Source: Maledivibacter halophilus
Lineage (GTDB): Bacteria; Bacillota; Clostridia; Peptostreptococcales; Caminicellaceae
Length of the DNA stretch: 64,000 nt
NCBI RefSeq assembly: GCF_900167445.1
Contig: NZ_FUZT01000001.1
Location: 155,094-219,093, forward strand
Direction of reading: 5' to 3'
Each line of letters opens with the position of its first letter. Positions within the stretch are counted from its first letter, which is position 1. Made by a program: the position numbers and the translations under genes. Below the pieces are notes generated by a model that did no database searches, was not told the origin of the DNA, and saw only the letters and a program-made list of their open reading frames with translations. Of the stretch, positions 44,942 to 53,475 are shown piece after piece.

Positions 44942-46165
44942 ATGAAAAAGATATTTAGCTTATTATTAATTTTGATTCTTGTTCTGTCTATAGTTGGCTG
45001 CTCAAAAGAAACAATAAGTCAAAAGACAGAAGAAGAATTAAGAGCAGAAATAAAGGCTGAGATGGAGGCAGAAGAAAAGCTTAAAGAAGAGTTAAAGGCA
45101 GAAATGAAAGCTGAAATGGAGGCAGAAAAAAAAGATGAAGCATCGAAATATAATGAAGAATTGAGGTTTTTAAAGGGCAAGCTTTTAGGATATGGTTTAT
45201 ACGGTGGAGAAGATGGTGGTACAGGCATTATTCTTGATAATCCAATAATTGTAGATAATAGAAGAGTAAAGGAAATATTTTTTGAAGATGAAAGTATATT
45301 GAATTTTGTGCCGAGAAAATACTTTACATACTGCTATGAAGGTGGTACTACATTTACCAATGATGGTAAAATACCTATAGAAATAGAGACTGATCCTAAA
45401 GGATACAAATATAATGAAGAATATGATAGAATATCTGGAACTATGGTTAAAGTTATATCTGTAGATGGAGAAAAAAACCTAGTTGATAAAACAGAAAATG
45501 AATATCCCTTAGAATATTATAAAACCTTAGTACTTACTCGTGTATATGATGGTGTAGAGGTACTTCCTAAGAATATTAAGGAACATTATTTCTACAAAAA
45601 TACTGATACTCCTTTAGTTGGAGACGAATTTAAAAAAGCAGTTGATAAGATTTTAGAGGCTGGATATAGTATTAGACAAATTGAAGGAGAATTCAGTATT
45701 GTGGATTTGTCAGAGGAGACACCTACTGAGGTGGATATAACTCTTTCAGCCAAGGAATTTTTAGAAAAGTATCCTACTGATTATGTAGCGACAGAGGAAG
45801 ATGCAGGCTATCATGGGTATAATACCACTTATGAGTATCCTTATACTGGAATGACTGTAAGATATTATCATGGTAAAGAAAATAATCTTGAGAATGCTGA
45901 GTTAGGAAGTATAGATATTACTGAGCATTTAAATAAAATTAAAGATTTAGATATCACCATAGGAATGAGCTTGGCAGAGGCCTATGAGTATTGTGATACT
46001 AATTTGGAAAAGCACTATGATAGACATTCAGATACCTATGTAGATGAAGTATATGAGTATAATGGTTTAGTTTTAGCCTTAAATGATAGAGGCTTTGGTG
46101 AGCATGATGAGGTTTCTTCAGATGATCAAGTAACAAAAATATCTCTTTGGCTTTTGGAGGATTAA
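44942..46165 (+). CDS. Lipoprotein with N-terminal coiled coil, third related gene
   Basis: A 407-residue lipoprotein with lipobox SIVGC (Cys20). EEELRAEIKAEMEAEEK and KEELKAEMKAEMEAEKK form the coiled coil. The paralogous middle domain contains FVPRKYFTYCYEGGTT, VKVISVDGEKN and EAGYSIRQIEGEF. An additional C-terminal domain (about 265-407) includes LEKYPTDYVA, TGMTVRYYHG and IGMSLAEAYEYCD. Function not recognised. It ends at a terminator, 60 bases before the sensor gene. Confidence 0.75.
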   Translation: MKKIFSLLLILILVLSIVGCSKETISQKTEEELRAEIKAEMEAEEKLKEELKAEMKAEMEAEKKDEASKYNEELRFLKGKLLGYGLYGGEDGGTGIILDNPIIVDNRRVKEIFFEDESILNFVPRKYFTYCYEGGTTFTNDGKIPIEIETDPKGYKYNEEYDRISGTMVKVISVDGEKNLVDKTENEYPLEYYKTLVLTRVYDGVEVLPKNIKEHYFYKNTDTPLVGDEFKKAVDKILEAGYSIRQIEGEFSIVDLSEETPTEVDITLSAKEFLEKYPTDYVATEEDAGYHGYNTTYEYPYTGMTVRYYHGKENNLENAELGSIDITEHLNKIKDLDITIGMSLAEAYEYCDTNLEKHYDRHSDTYVDEVYEYNGLVLALNDRGFGEHDEVSSDDQVTKISLWLLED

Positions 46166-46196
46166 AGAGGAGAGCATTGCTCTCTTTAATTTTTTG
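46164..46196 (+). terminator. Terminator after the third lipoprotein gene
   Basis: GAGAGC (46170-46175) pairs with GCTCTC (46179-46184) around ATT, extended by weaker A-T and G-U pairs. A T-run follows at 46190-46195. Confidence 0.75.
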
Positions 46197-46225
46197 TAAT
46201 AAAATAAAAAAAGGGGGAGGACGCC

Positions 46226-49003
46226 ATGAATAGAAAAAACCTTGTTATAATTCTATTAGTCATATTATTAGGTGTTCTCATTTTTATGCTTTTTCCAAGG
46301 GAAAATGAAGTTACTTATACAGAAGAAGAAAAAGAATGGATTATTGAAAATGAAGATGAAATTTTTTTTATGGGATATTACAATTCTCCTGGAGAAGCCA
46401 TTTTTGTTAAAAAGCTTTGTAAGATATTGTCAAAGGAAACGGGTCTAAATATTGTTCCCTATGAGGATACATGGTATAACAATATGTGGCTTTTAAAAAG
46501 GGGAAAGCTGCAAATGTGTTCCACAATGGATATTACCCCACAGAGACTTAAATATGTTAAATATACGCAGCCCTTTAAGGGGTTGAGTGCAGGTATTTAT
46601 TCTACTTTCAATGATCCTATTGACCAGTATGAAAATATTAAAGGAAAAAATATAGGTGTAATAAAGGGGGTAAAACTTCTTAATGTATTAGAAGAAAGGT
46701 ATAAAGGTATTAGTTTTAATGTGATTTTATATGATGATATGGAATCTATGATTGATGATCTTAGGTCATGGGAAATAGATGGATATATTTCCACTAAAAA
46801 TTATGATGAATCCACCCGTGATTTCTATTATTTTGAAATACCATCTGTTTCAAAAAATAATAATCATATAGGTATACATAAGGACTATCCTGAGCTCTAC
46901 AGCATTATTGCAAAAGAGGTTAATTACTTAATAGATATAGGATGGAGCGATGCTATAAAAGAGGCAATAAATTTTGAACTTGAAAAACAGAATTTACCCT
47001 TTAATGAAATAGAAATGGGATATTTAGCTGAAAATCCCGTTATGAAAATTGGATTAATAGATGGCTATACTTTAAGTGGAAATAGAAAGGATTATTTAGT
47101 TGATGGAATTATACCAAATATTTTTAAAAAGATTGAATTTCTAACGGGTATGGAATGTCAATATTTTTTTGACAGCTACGAAAATCTACTTAAAAATAAG
47201 GATATAGATTTAATTTTAACTGTTAAAAAGGATAATGACAATTATATATATTCAAATCCAATATTTAGTTATAAAATTTCCGTATTGGGAAAGAAGGATA
47301 TGGGATTTATTAAAGAAATTTATGATCTTGAACCCTATAAATTAGGGGTTTTTGCTAATGGATATGAGAATAAGTATTTAATAGAGCAAATGCCTAATAT
47401 TAATATAAAGGAATACAATGATTTTAATGAGCTTCTTAATTCAATAAAGACCTTGAAAAATGAATATGTTCTTTTACCTGATATTTTAGTTGATGTTTAT
47501 ATCTCACAATTTAAGGACTTAAGACGTAAAGGTATTTTATATGAGAGATTTAATTATATGATGGCGGAAAATAACAAAGCTCCTTTGATTAATATAATAA
47601 ATAAATGCCTTGCTGTAATTGATATGGATTCCGTTGTTTATGAAGAAATAGAGGACTTATACAACTACAGGAACAGCTCTAAAGGGGCATTAGCTATTAA
47701 AATTGGAATTATTATAGTAATATTGGCGACTATTATTAATCTAATAATTAAAAAGGGTGGAGCCCAGTTTAAATTAATATATACCGATAGAAGAACAGGT
47801 ATCAATAACAGACTTTGGCTTGAAAAGAAACTTAAGAAGGATATTGATAAATATGTATTTTTTCAAGTGAAATTAAAGGATTTGTTTATATTATATGAAT
47901 CCTATGGACTTAAAATTTACGAAAGAATATTAAAAAAAGCTATTAAGTCTATAAAGGAAAATTTAAATGAAAGTGATATACTTGCTATTATTGATAAGGA
48001 AACCTTTATTATTGCAAAAGAAAATATAAGTGATGCTAAAGCAGAGATTTTTGCCAAAGATTTAGAAAGGAGTTTTGGAGAGAAAGTACTTATATATGAT
48101 ATGAGTTATAATTTTAAAAATGCTGTTGGTTGGTTAAATATAGATGAAGATATTAATGATTTTGATACTCTTATGGAATGCCTCAATATAGCGGTGTATT
48201 TTTCAGAAAAAGAAAATAAAGTCGTTAAATATAGCTATGAGATTTTTAGTAAATACAAGGATAAATTTGATTTTGATAAGGAATTTGTAAGGGCTGTAAT
48301 GAATGAAAAGTTAATGGTGTTATATAGAAATGTATATGACAAATCTGGAGAAGTTTTTGCATTAGATACCTCTGTAACATGTTATCTTAAGGATTATGGA
48401 GATTTAAACAGTAAGACATTTTATCAAGCAGCTAAAAGACTTAATCTTAGGGGAAAAGTAGATGCTATTTTATTAAAAAAAATATTTAATCAGCTTAAGG
48501 AATGGAATAATCAGGGAAAAGCTATAGGGATAATAGTTGATTTAGTTGATGAAACAATTGAAAAGAAAAGCTTTATTCATTGGCTTATGGAAACAATAGA
48601 AAAGTTTGAAAAAATAAAGCTTATAATTAAACTTGATGAAGAAACAATTGAAGACAATATAGAACAGATTTTGTTTTTGGAGCATGAAAGGATTAGTTTT
48701 TTAGTTAATAATTTCGGGGGAAAAGTATTAAATACAGTTGAAATTAAAGACATTCCTGTGGATATTGTTTGTATTGATAGTGATTACATATTGAATATTG
48801 GTGAAAATGAATTATATGATGATGCATTAAATTATATTATATCTCTAGCTAAAAAATCAAATAAAAAAGTTATGGTGTCGGATATAGTATCAAAAAATCA
48901 GTATGATATTATTATGAAAAAAAATATTGATTACGTAGAAGGTAGTTATATAAAGCCATATGTTAAGGGGGAAGACATTTTTTATGAATATACTAATTGT
49001 TGA
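46226..49003 (+). CDS. Membrane sensor: two SBP_bac_3-like domains plus degenerate GGDEF and EAL domains
   Basis: A 925-residue protein. N-terminal helix (residues 5-24), then two periplasmic-binding-like domains of the SBP_bac_3 type (about 30-255 and 265-480). The first shows FMGYYNSPGEAIFVKKL and YVKYTQPFKG, the second MKIGLIDGYTLSGNRKDY. A second helix is at about 488-510. The GGDEF-like domain starts with YTDRRTGINNRLWLEKKL, but the active-site loop reads IDKETF instead of GGDEF. The final region (about 683-920) aligns with EAL domains in outline (VLYRNVYD, IPVDIVCIDSDYI) but lacks the EAL glutamate and other metal residues. It is therefore probably a ligand sensor without cyclic-di-GMP turnover. 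Its end overlaps the response-regulator gene. Confidence 0.75.
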   Translation: MNRKNLVIILLVILLGVLIFMLFPRENEVTYTEEEKEWIIENEDEIFFMGYYNSPGEAIFVKKLCKILSKETGLNIVPYEDTWYNNMWLLKRGKLQMCSTMDITPQRLKYVKYTQPFKGLSAGIYSTFNDPIDQYENIKGKNIGVIKGVKLLNVLEERYKGISFNVILYDDMESMIDDLRSWEIDGYISTKNYDESTRDFYYFEIPSVSKNNNHIGIHKDYPELYSIIAKEVNYLIDIGWSDAIKEAINFELEKQNLPFNEIEMGYLAENPVMKIGLIDGYTLSGNRKDYLVDGIIPNIFKKIEFLTGMECQYFFDSYENLLKNKDIDLILTVKKDNDNYIYSNPIFSYKISVLGKKDMGFIKEIYDLEPYKLGVFANGYENKYLIEQMPNINIKEYNDFNELLNSIKTLKNEYVLLPDILVDVYISQFKDLRRKGILYERFNYMMAENNKAPLINIINKCLAVIDMDSVVYEEIEDLYNYRNSSKGALAIKIGIIIVILATIINLIIKKGGAQFKLIYTDRRTGINNRLWLEKKLKKDIDKYVFFQVKLKDLFILYESYGLKIYERILKKAIKSIKENLNESDILAIIDKETFIIAKENISDAKAEIFAKDLERSFGEKVLIYDMSYNFKNAVGWLNIDEDINDFDTLMECLNIAVYFSEKENKVVKYSYEIFSKYKDKFDFDKEFVRAVMNEKLMVLYRNVYDKSGEVFALDTSVTCYLKDYGDLNSKTFYQAAKRLNLRGKVDAILLKKIFNQLKEWNNQGKAIGIIVDLVDETIEKKSFIHWLMETIEKFEKIKLIIKLDEETIEDNIEQILFLEHERISFLVNNFGGKVLNTVEIKDIPVDIVCIDSDYILNIGENELYDDALNYIISLAKKSNKKVMVSDIVSKNQYDIIMKKNIDYVEGSYIKPYVKGEDIFYEYTNC

Positions 49004-49655
49004 AGATAATGAATCGCTTAATGAAACCATTAAAAATGCCCTTTTAAATGAAGGATTTAATATATTTAGTGCCTTAGATGGAAGCTCAGCAAAGAGAATA
49101 TCTTTTAAAGAAAGACCGGATATAGTTTTACTTGATATTATGCTTCCCGATGTAAAGGGATATAATCTTATTAATTTCTTCAAAAAGAATGGAAATCCTG
49201 TTATTATTATGATTTCCGCCCTCGAAGAAGAAGAATCAAGAAGAATTGCCTATGAAAAGGGTGCAGATGATTATATTATCAAGCCCATTACTCTCTTTGA
49301 ACTTAAGTATAAATTAAAGGCTATAAAGAAGAGGTCAAAAAAGGAGCAGTTCATTTTTGAAGTAGGTGATATTAAATTTGATATTCAGCATCTAGAGCTT
49401 ACCTGTCAAAATAATACTGTTTTACTTCAACATTCACAAATAGAGGTTTTAAAAAGACTTTATGATAAATACTTAAATGATGAAATTCTTGATAAAAATG
49501 AACTAATTGATTTTGAGGGTATGGGGAAAAGTGTAAACTTTAGAATACATACTTTAATTGGAAGGCTTAGGAAAAAACTTTCTGAGGTGGGGAGTGAAAA
49601 AATTATTATAGATAACGAATATGGCAAGGGATATAGAATGATTGTTATGAAGTAG
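48984..49655 (+). CDS. Response regulator, OmpR-like with winged-helix output
   Basis: A 223-residue protein. The receiver domain has acidic residues in IVEDNE, the phosphorylation site Asp51 in VLLDIMLPD, Ser/Thr in MISALEEEE and Lys in YIIKPI. The C-terminal winged helix spans about 125-223 (NFRIHTLIGRLRKKL, IDNEYGKGYRMI). It starts at ATG 48984, overlapping the sensor gene by 20 bases, with AAGGGGGAAG as ribosome binding site; the upstream ATG at 48960 is less suitable. It should be phosphorylated by the kinase encoded eight bases downstream. Confidence 0.9.
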   Translation: MNILIVEDNESLNETIKNALLNEGFNIFSALDGSSAKRISFKERPDIVLLDIMLPDVKGYNLINFFKKNGNPVIIMISALEEEESRRIAYEKGADDYIIKPITLFELKYKLKAIKKRSKKEQFIFEVGDIKFDIQHLELTCQNNTVLLQHSQIEVLKRLYDKYLNDEILDKNELIDFEGMGKSVNFRIHTLIGRLRKKLSEVGSEKIIIDNEYGKGYRMIVMK

Positions 49656-49663
49656 GTGATAAA

Positions 49664-51292
49664 ATGAAGACGGTTTTAAAGCTTATAACTTTTCTTATTT
49701 TGATTGTTTATCTAACCTACAGTGGACTTATCTTTCTTGAAAATAATTTAGTAGAAAAGATAGAGCCAGATGTTGAAATGAATTTTGATTTTGATGCTAA
49801 ACAATTTGATCCAGAAAAAATTTATTTACTTATTTTTTATACTAATAAATTCAATATTATTTCAAAGGAGAAAATTCAGCTTAGTTTACTTAGTACGGGA
49901 CTTAAAACCAAATACAGCTTTTTTAAAAATGGTAATATTGCCAGTCAAAATTATAACACCTATTTAGATGGCTATACCGACAATTCATACATGAAAATAC
50001 CAATTGAAAAAAATGATTATGACATTAATGGAGTTTGTAAAATTCAATTTGAAGTATTACCTAGTCCTAAAAACAGTAACAGCAGACTTTTTTTGGGGGA
50101 AAGAAAAAATTTAGATGATTTTATAATAATTATTTATGTAATTAAGACAATTACAATAACAATGGCCATAATGGCAGCTATTATAGCTGTTTTTATTGGA
50201 TATAAGAAAAAGGATATATATTTAGCTTTTTTAGGTTTTACTCTTTTGTTAAGTCCTTTCTATTTTGAAATTGGGCTAAAATTTGCTATTATTTCTCTAT
50301 CCTTTACGGGTACAACTTTTCTTAAAAAGAAAGAAAAAATGGCATCTTTTATTATTTTTTTAATTTTAATTATATTATTAAATGTAAACATATATTTTTT
50401 ACTTATTTTACTTGTCATAAAACTTTATGATCAAGTGAAAAATTATAATGTGCTGGGAATATTCTCCTTTTTCTTTTTAGGTGTAATATATGCAATAGTT
50501 TATTTTGGAAGATTTAAAACAAGTGATGCAGTAAGGATATTTTCTAAAGAAATAGGTTTATCGGTTTTTATTATTTTTATTTTTAGCTATGCTATTTATT
50601 ACTTTGTTGTTTATTTAAAAAGATATGATGATAATGTTTCAGTGGATTTGCTTAGAGGAATTAGCCATGACTTTAAAATTCCCCTTTCAGTTATAAAATT
50701 AAATACAGAAATTTTAGCTGAGGGATTTCCTACAGAAGCAAAACGCAATAGCATCAATGCTTCAACCAATAATGCCATAAAGGATTTAGAAAGAATGATA
50801 GGTTCCCTTACTATTTATCTTTCAAAAAATAATTATATTAATAAAAAATTTAATACAAGTGTAAAGGAAAGCATTGAAAAGACTGAAAAAAGCTTTAAAA
50901 ATAATAATAAAAATATTGATTTTGAAGTTATATATGATAATGAAGATATTTTTTTGCCTATTGATACCATATGGTTTGATAGACTAATTTATAATTTGGT
51001 AGACAATGCCTTTAAATATAGTTATGATGGAGATAGTGTTATTCTTGAATACAGAAAAAAGAAAAATAGGGCTATTATTTCTGTAATTGATACAGGAATA
51101 GGAATGTCATCGGAGCAGCTTAGTAAAATATTTATACCTTTTTATAGAGTTGATAAATCCCGTAATATTAGTGGTCTAGGCCTTGGCCTTGCTGTTATTA
51201 AGAATATAGTAGATAAACTTGATGGTAATATAAAAGTTGCTTCAAAGGTAAATGAAGGAACGAAGGTTACAGTGGAAGTAAAAGGTAAATAG
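49664..51292 (+). CDS. Sensor histidine kinase with 7TM-like input domain
   Basis: A 542-residue kinase. A first helix (about 5-25) and an extracytoplasmic domain of about 130 residues are followed by seven or so closely spaced helices (about 155-325), as in 7TMR-DISM receptors. No HAMP domain is seen. The H-box is ISHDFKIPLSVIK with His335. The ATPase has NLVDNAFKYS (N-box), DTGIGMS (G1), the FIPFYRVDKS stretch (F-box) and GLGLGLAV (G2). It is translationally close to the response-regulator gene. The proposed ncRNA at 51340-51748 follows. Confidence 0.88.
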   Translation: MKTVLKLITFLILIVYLTYSGLIFLENNLVEKIEPDVEMNFDFDAKQFDPEKIYLLIFYTNKFNIISKEKIQLSLLSTGLKTKYSFFKNGNIASQNYNTYLDGYTDNSYMKIPIEKNDYDINGVCKIQFEVLPSPKNSNSRLFLGERKNLDDFIIIIYVIKTITITMAIMAAIIAVFIGYKKKDIYLAFLGFTLLLSPFYFEIGLKFAIISLSFTGTTFLKKKEKMASFIIFLILIILLNVNIYFLLILLVIKLYDQVKNYNVLGIFSFFFLGVIYAIVYFGRFKTSDAVRIFSKEIGLSVFIIFIFSYAIYYFVVYLKRYDDNVSVDLLRGISHDFKIPLSVIKLNTEILAEGFPTEAKRNSINASTNNAIKDLERMIGSLTIYLSKNNYINKKFNTSVKESIEKTEKSFKNNNKNIDFEVIYDNEDIFLPIDTIWFDRLIYNLVDNAFKYSYDGDSVILEYRKKKNRAIISVIDTGIGMSSEQLSKIFIPFYRVDKSRNISGLGLGLAVIKNIVDKLDGNIKVASKVNEGTKVTVEVKGK

Positions 51293-51339
51293 AAAAAATT
51301 ACCATAATATTTTTTGTTGTGAATGGACAATATATTACT

Positions 51340-51748
51340 GTCGGGTATATAATGGTTGAGCCAAGACTTATATGTGCTTCTGACTAGGAGGTATATATAG
51401 GTCGGCCAAAGATTGTATAGGGATCATGGTAGGTTCTTATACAGTCGGAGGGAAGATTTTATATGGTTGAGAAAGGTTTTATTACAGTCGAAGAAATTTG
51501 ATTGTAATAGGATCCCAATCTATCATATAAGGTCGAGCGAAGATCATACATGGTGCCGCAGGTCCTAGAGACTTATGGTTATATAGGGTCGAAAGATTCT
51601 ATATAGCTGTTAAGGTATTATGTATGGTCCAACGAACCATCATTATGGGTAATGAACTGCTTGATCATGGTCGAAAGATCATGGTTAGGTAATAAGTTAT
51701 CTATGGTGGTGCAAGGTAGATCATTATATGCTCGACTTTCTTTTTTTT
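51340..51748 (+). ncRNA. Array of about ten hairpins, candidate structured RNA
   Basis: This non-coding stretch is visibly richer in G and C than other intergenic DNA here and is built of diverged copies of a hairpin with core GGTCGA-AAGAT. The best stems are: 51663-51672/51677-51686 (10 pairs, loop GAAA), 51580-51590/51595-51605 (11 pairs, loop GAAA), 51480-51489/51500-51509 (10 pairs), 51438-51446/51455-51463 (one mismatch), 51394-51403/51411-51419, 51624-51628/51636-51640, 51641-51645/51650-51654 and 51699-51704/51716-51721. Several pairs are G-U on this strand and would be A-C on the other, which favours plus-strand transcription. It ends with eight T residues at 51741-51748. GTCGAGC (51532-51538) is the exact complement of GCTCGAC (51730-51736), a possible closing or pseudoknot pair. 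No known RNA family is recognised. Confidence 0.6.
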
Positions 51749-51849
51749 ATTTCCAAATACTTATCTTAGATAAAATAACTTTAATAAATATGGAATTATA
51801 ATTGCAGTAATATAAAATTTGACTATTTTTATAGCCGGAGTGATAAAAA

Positions 51850-51951
51850 ATGTATCCAATGATCATTTATTCTATAGTTGCTTATGATGCAGATAATAAT
51901 GAAGTGGGTGTGGTTGTATAGTCAAAATTTTTAGCTTTTGGCTCTTTAGTG
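51850..51951 (+). pseudogene. DUF1028-family gene relic
   Basis: A good ribosome binding site (GGAGTG) and ATG begin MYPMIIYSIVAYDADNNE and continue GVVV, a TAG stop, then SKFLAFGSL. This matches the N-terminus of DUF1028 proteins (FSIVAYDP-type start, GVAVQSKF motif); the conserved Gln codon CAG has become TAG. After about 33 codons similarity stops and a terminator hairpin of the neighbouring gene follows. Only the first tenth of the gene remains. Confidence 0.7.
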
Positions 51952-51970
51952 CTTTTTTTACAAAATATAA

Positions 51971-51993
51971 CTCCCATCCTTTATAAATGGGAG
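51971..51993 (-). terminator. Terminator of the DAO-family oxidoreductase gene
   Basis: CTCCCAT (51971-51977) pairs with ATGGGAG (51987-51993). On the minus strand the downstream sequence is TTATATTTTGT, a weak T-tract. Confidence 0.6.
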
Positions 51994-52025
51994 ATGAATT
52001 TTCCTTATGTTATGCTAATTTGTTC

Positions 52026-53252
52026 TTATCTATTAAATCTAAACAGTTCTAGATCCGGGTTATAATTACCTATAAGAAGATCCTTTAGTAGCTGTCCTCC
52101 CAAAATACAATATAAAATACCATTTGATCCATAGCCTAAAGAAAAGTAGCAGTTGGGAAAACCCTCATACTCACCTATATATGGAAGTCCATCCTTTGTC
52201 ACTCCAAATATCCCATTAAATTTATATTGGATTTCAATATCATTTGTATTAGGGAAAAAAGATTTTAATTTGTTAAATAACATATCATATTTTTTATTAG
52301 AAAAATCATCATTAGATAAATTAGCCATTTTACTATTTATTCCTCCAATTTTTTCATCTAAACCTCCAATAATGATTCTATTGTCACCGGTATTTCTTAT
52401 GTAAATATAGGGATCATTATTATCCCGTATTATGCATTGATTATGCCATCCAGAGAAATTTTTTACAGGTTTTGTTGCAATTGTAAAGGTTCTTAATAAA
52501 TTTACTATTTTTTCTTTTATATATTTACGACTTTCATATCCAGTAGTAATTATTACTTTCTTTGCTTTAATCTTAAAATTATTTTTAGTTTCTAATAATA
52601 CATAATCAAAGCTTGGATATATATTAGTTATTTCAGTATTTTCAAAGACCTTAAGTCCATTTTCTATGGATTTTAAAATAAGAGCATGGGTAAATCTATA
52701 GGGATTTATTTGTGCTCCTCCAGATTTTGAGTATATACCTCCTTGAGTAGGAAAAGAAAATCTTTTTTTGGCACTTTCTTTATCTAAAAATTCCACATCA
52801 AAACCATGTTTTTTCCTTATATTAAATTCTTTCTTTAAAGGTGAAATTCTAGAAGCTTTTGTGGCATAATAGAAGCATTCTTTTAAAGAAAAATCACAAT
52901 TGTCTTCTAAGTTATTAACTATTTTTTCTATATCATAGACTGCTTTTTCACATAATTTAAAGCATTTTACTGCTTTCTTTTCTCCAATCATATTTGCAAG
53001 CCCATATAAGTCTGTATCGATTTCATATTGCAATATTGAAGTAGAAGCCCTTGTACTTCCATAACCTATAATATTTTTATCTACAATTACTGAATTTAAT
53101 CCTTCCTTAGTTAGATAATAGGATGCTATCGCACCGCTTATTCCAGCTCCTATTATTAAAATATCGCATTCAATGTTACTATTTAAATAGGGATATTGGT
53201 TAGGCATTTCACTTATACCTGTCCACAGCATATCTCCAGTTACCAATTTCAT
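52026..53252 (-). CDS. FAD-dependent oxidoreductase, DAO (DadA-like) family
   Basis: A 408-residue flavoprotein. The dinucleotide-binding motif is ILIIGAGISGAIASYYL, with the acidic residue of the FAD ribose site in SVIVDKN. GYGSTRASTSILQYE is the family's second motif, and DGLPYIGEYEGFPNCYF plus LGYGSNGILY form the C-terminal FAD site. Members oxidise D-amino acids, glycine, sarcosine or related amines. The substrate is open. It is divergent from the MarR gene, and the gene-proximal MarR operator might also affect it. GGAGG precedes the ATG at 53252. Confidence 0.87.
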   Translation of the reverse strand: MKLVTGDMLWTGISEMPNQYPYLNSNIECDILIIGAGISGAIASYYLTKEGLNSVIVDKNIIGYGSTRASTSILQYEIDTDLYGLANMIGEKKAVKCFKLCEKAVYDIEKIVNNLEDNCDFSLKECFYYATKASRISPLKKEFNIRKKHGFDVEFLDKESAKKRFSFPTQGGIYSKSGGAQINPYRFTHALILKSIENGLKVFENTEITNIYPSFDYVLLETKNNFKIKAKKVIITTGYESRKYIKEKIVNLLRTFTIATKPVKNFSGWHNQCIIRDNNDPYIYIRNTGDNRIIIGGLDEKIGGINSKMANLSNDDFSNKKYDMLFNKLKSFFPNTNDIEIQYKFNGIFGVTKDGLPYIGEYEGFPNCYFSLGYGSNGILYCILGGQLLKDLLIGNYNPDLELFRFNR

Positions 53253-53403
53253 ATTAATACCTCCATCGTATAGTATATTTAAAATTAGATTTATAACATA
53301 ATAATATTATTTAACTATATATTACAATTATTCTCTTAAAATATAGTTATTAATTTTTTTATCTAAAGTTTAATATGATTTCCTAAAAAATCAATATAAA
53401 ATT

Positions 53404-53458
53404 TAGTTGCAAAAACAACTAAAATAATTTATACTGATATTAGTTGTTTTTGCAACTA
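53404..53458 (+). promoter_or_regulatory. MarR-type promoter/operator with two palindromes
   Basis: Two 18-base palindromes, TAGTTG-CAAAAA-CAACTA (53404-53421) and TAGTTG-TTTTTG-CAACTA (53441-53458), are mirror copies of each other. Between and within them is a promoter: TTGCAA (53407-53412), 17 bases, TATACT (53430-53435). Binding would cover the -35 box and the transcription start. Autoregulation by the adjacent MarR gene is strongly suggested. Confidence 0.8.
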
Positions 53459-53475
53459 AACTGGAGGTGCATCAA

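Noticed and set aside
46226-49003. Active cyclic-di-GMP enzyme
   Set aside because: Both the GGDEF loop and the EAL metal residues are replaced, so turnover of cyclic-di-GMP is not supported.
51463-51501. Short peptide gene (12 codons after GGAGGG) inside the hairpin array
   Set aside because: The start and stop fall within stems and loops of the repeats, other units do not keep the frame, and the peptide resembles nothing known.
51340-51748. CRISPR array
   Set aside because: Units are diverged, vary from about 20 to 47 bases apart, have no constant repeat with unique spacers, and no cas gene is present.
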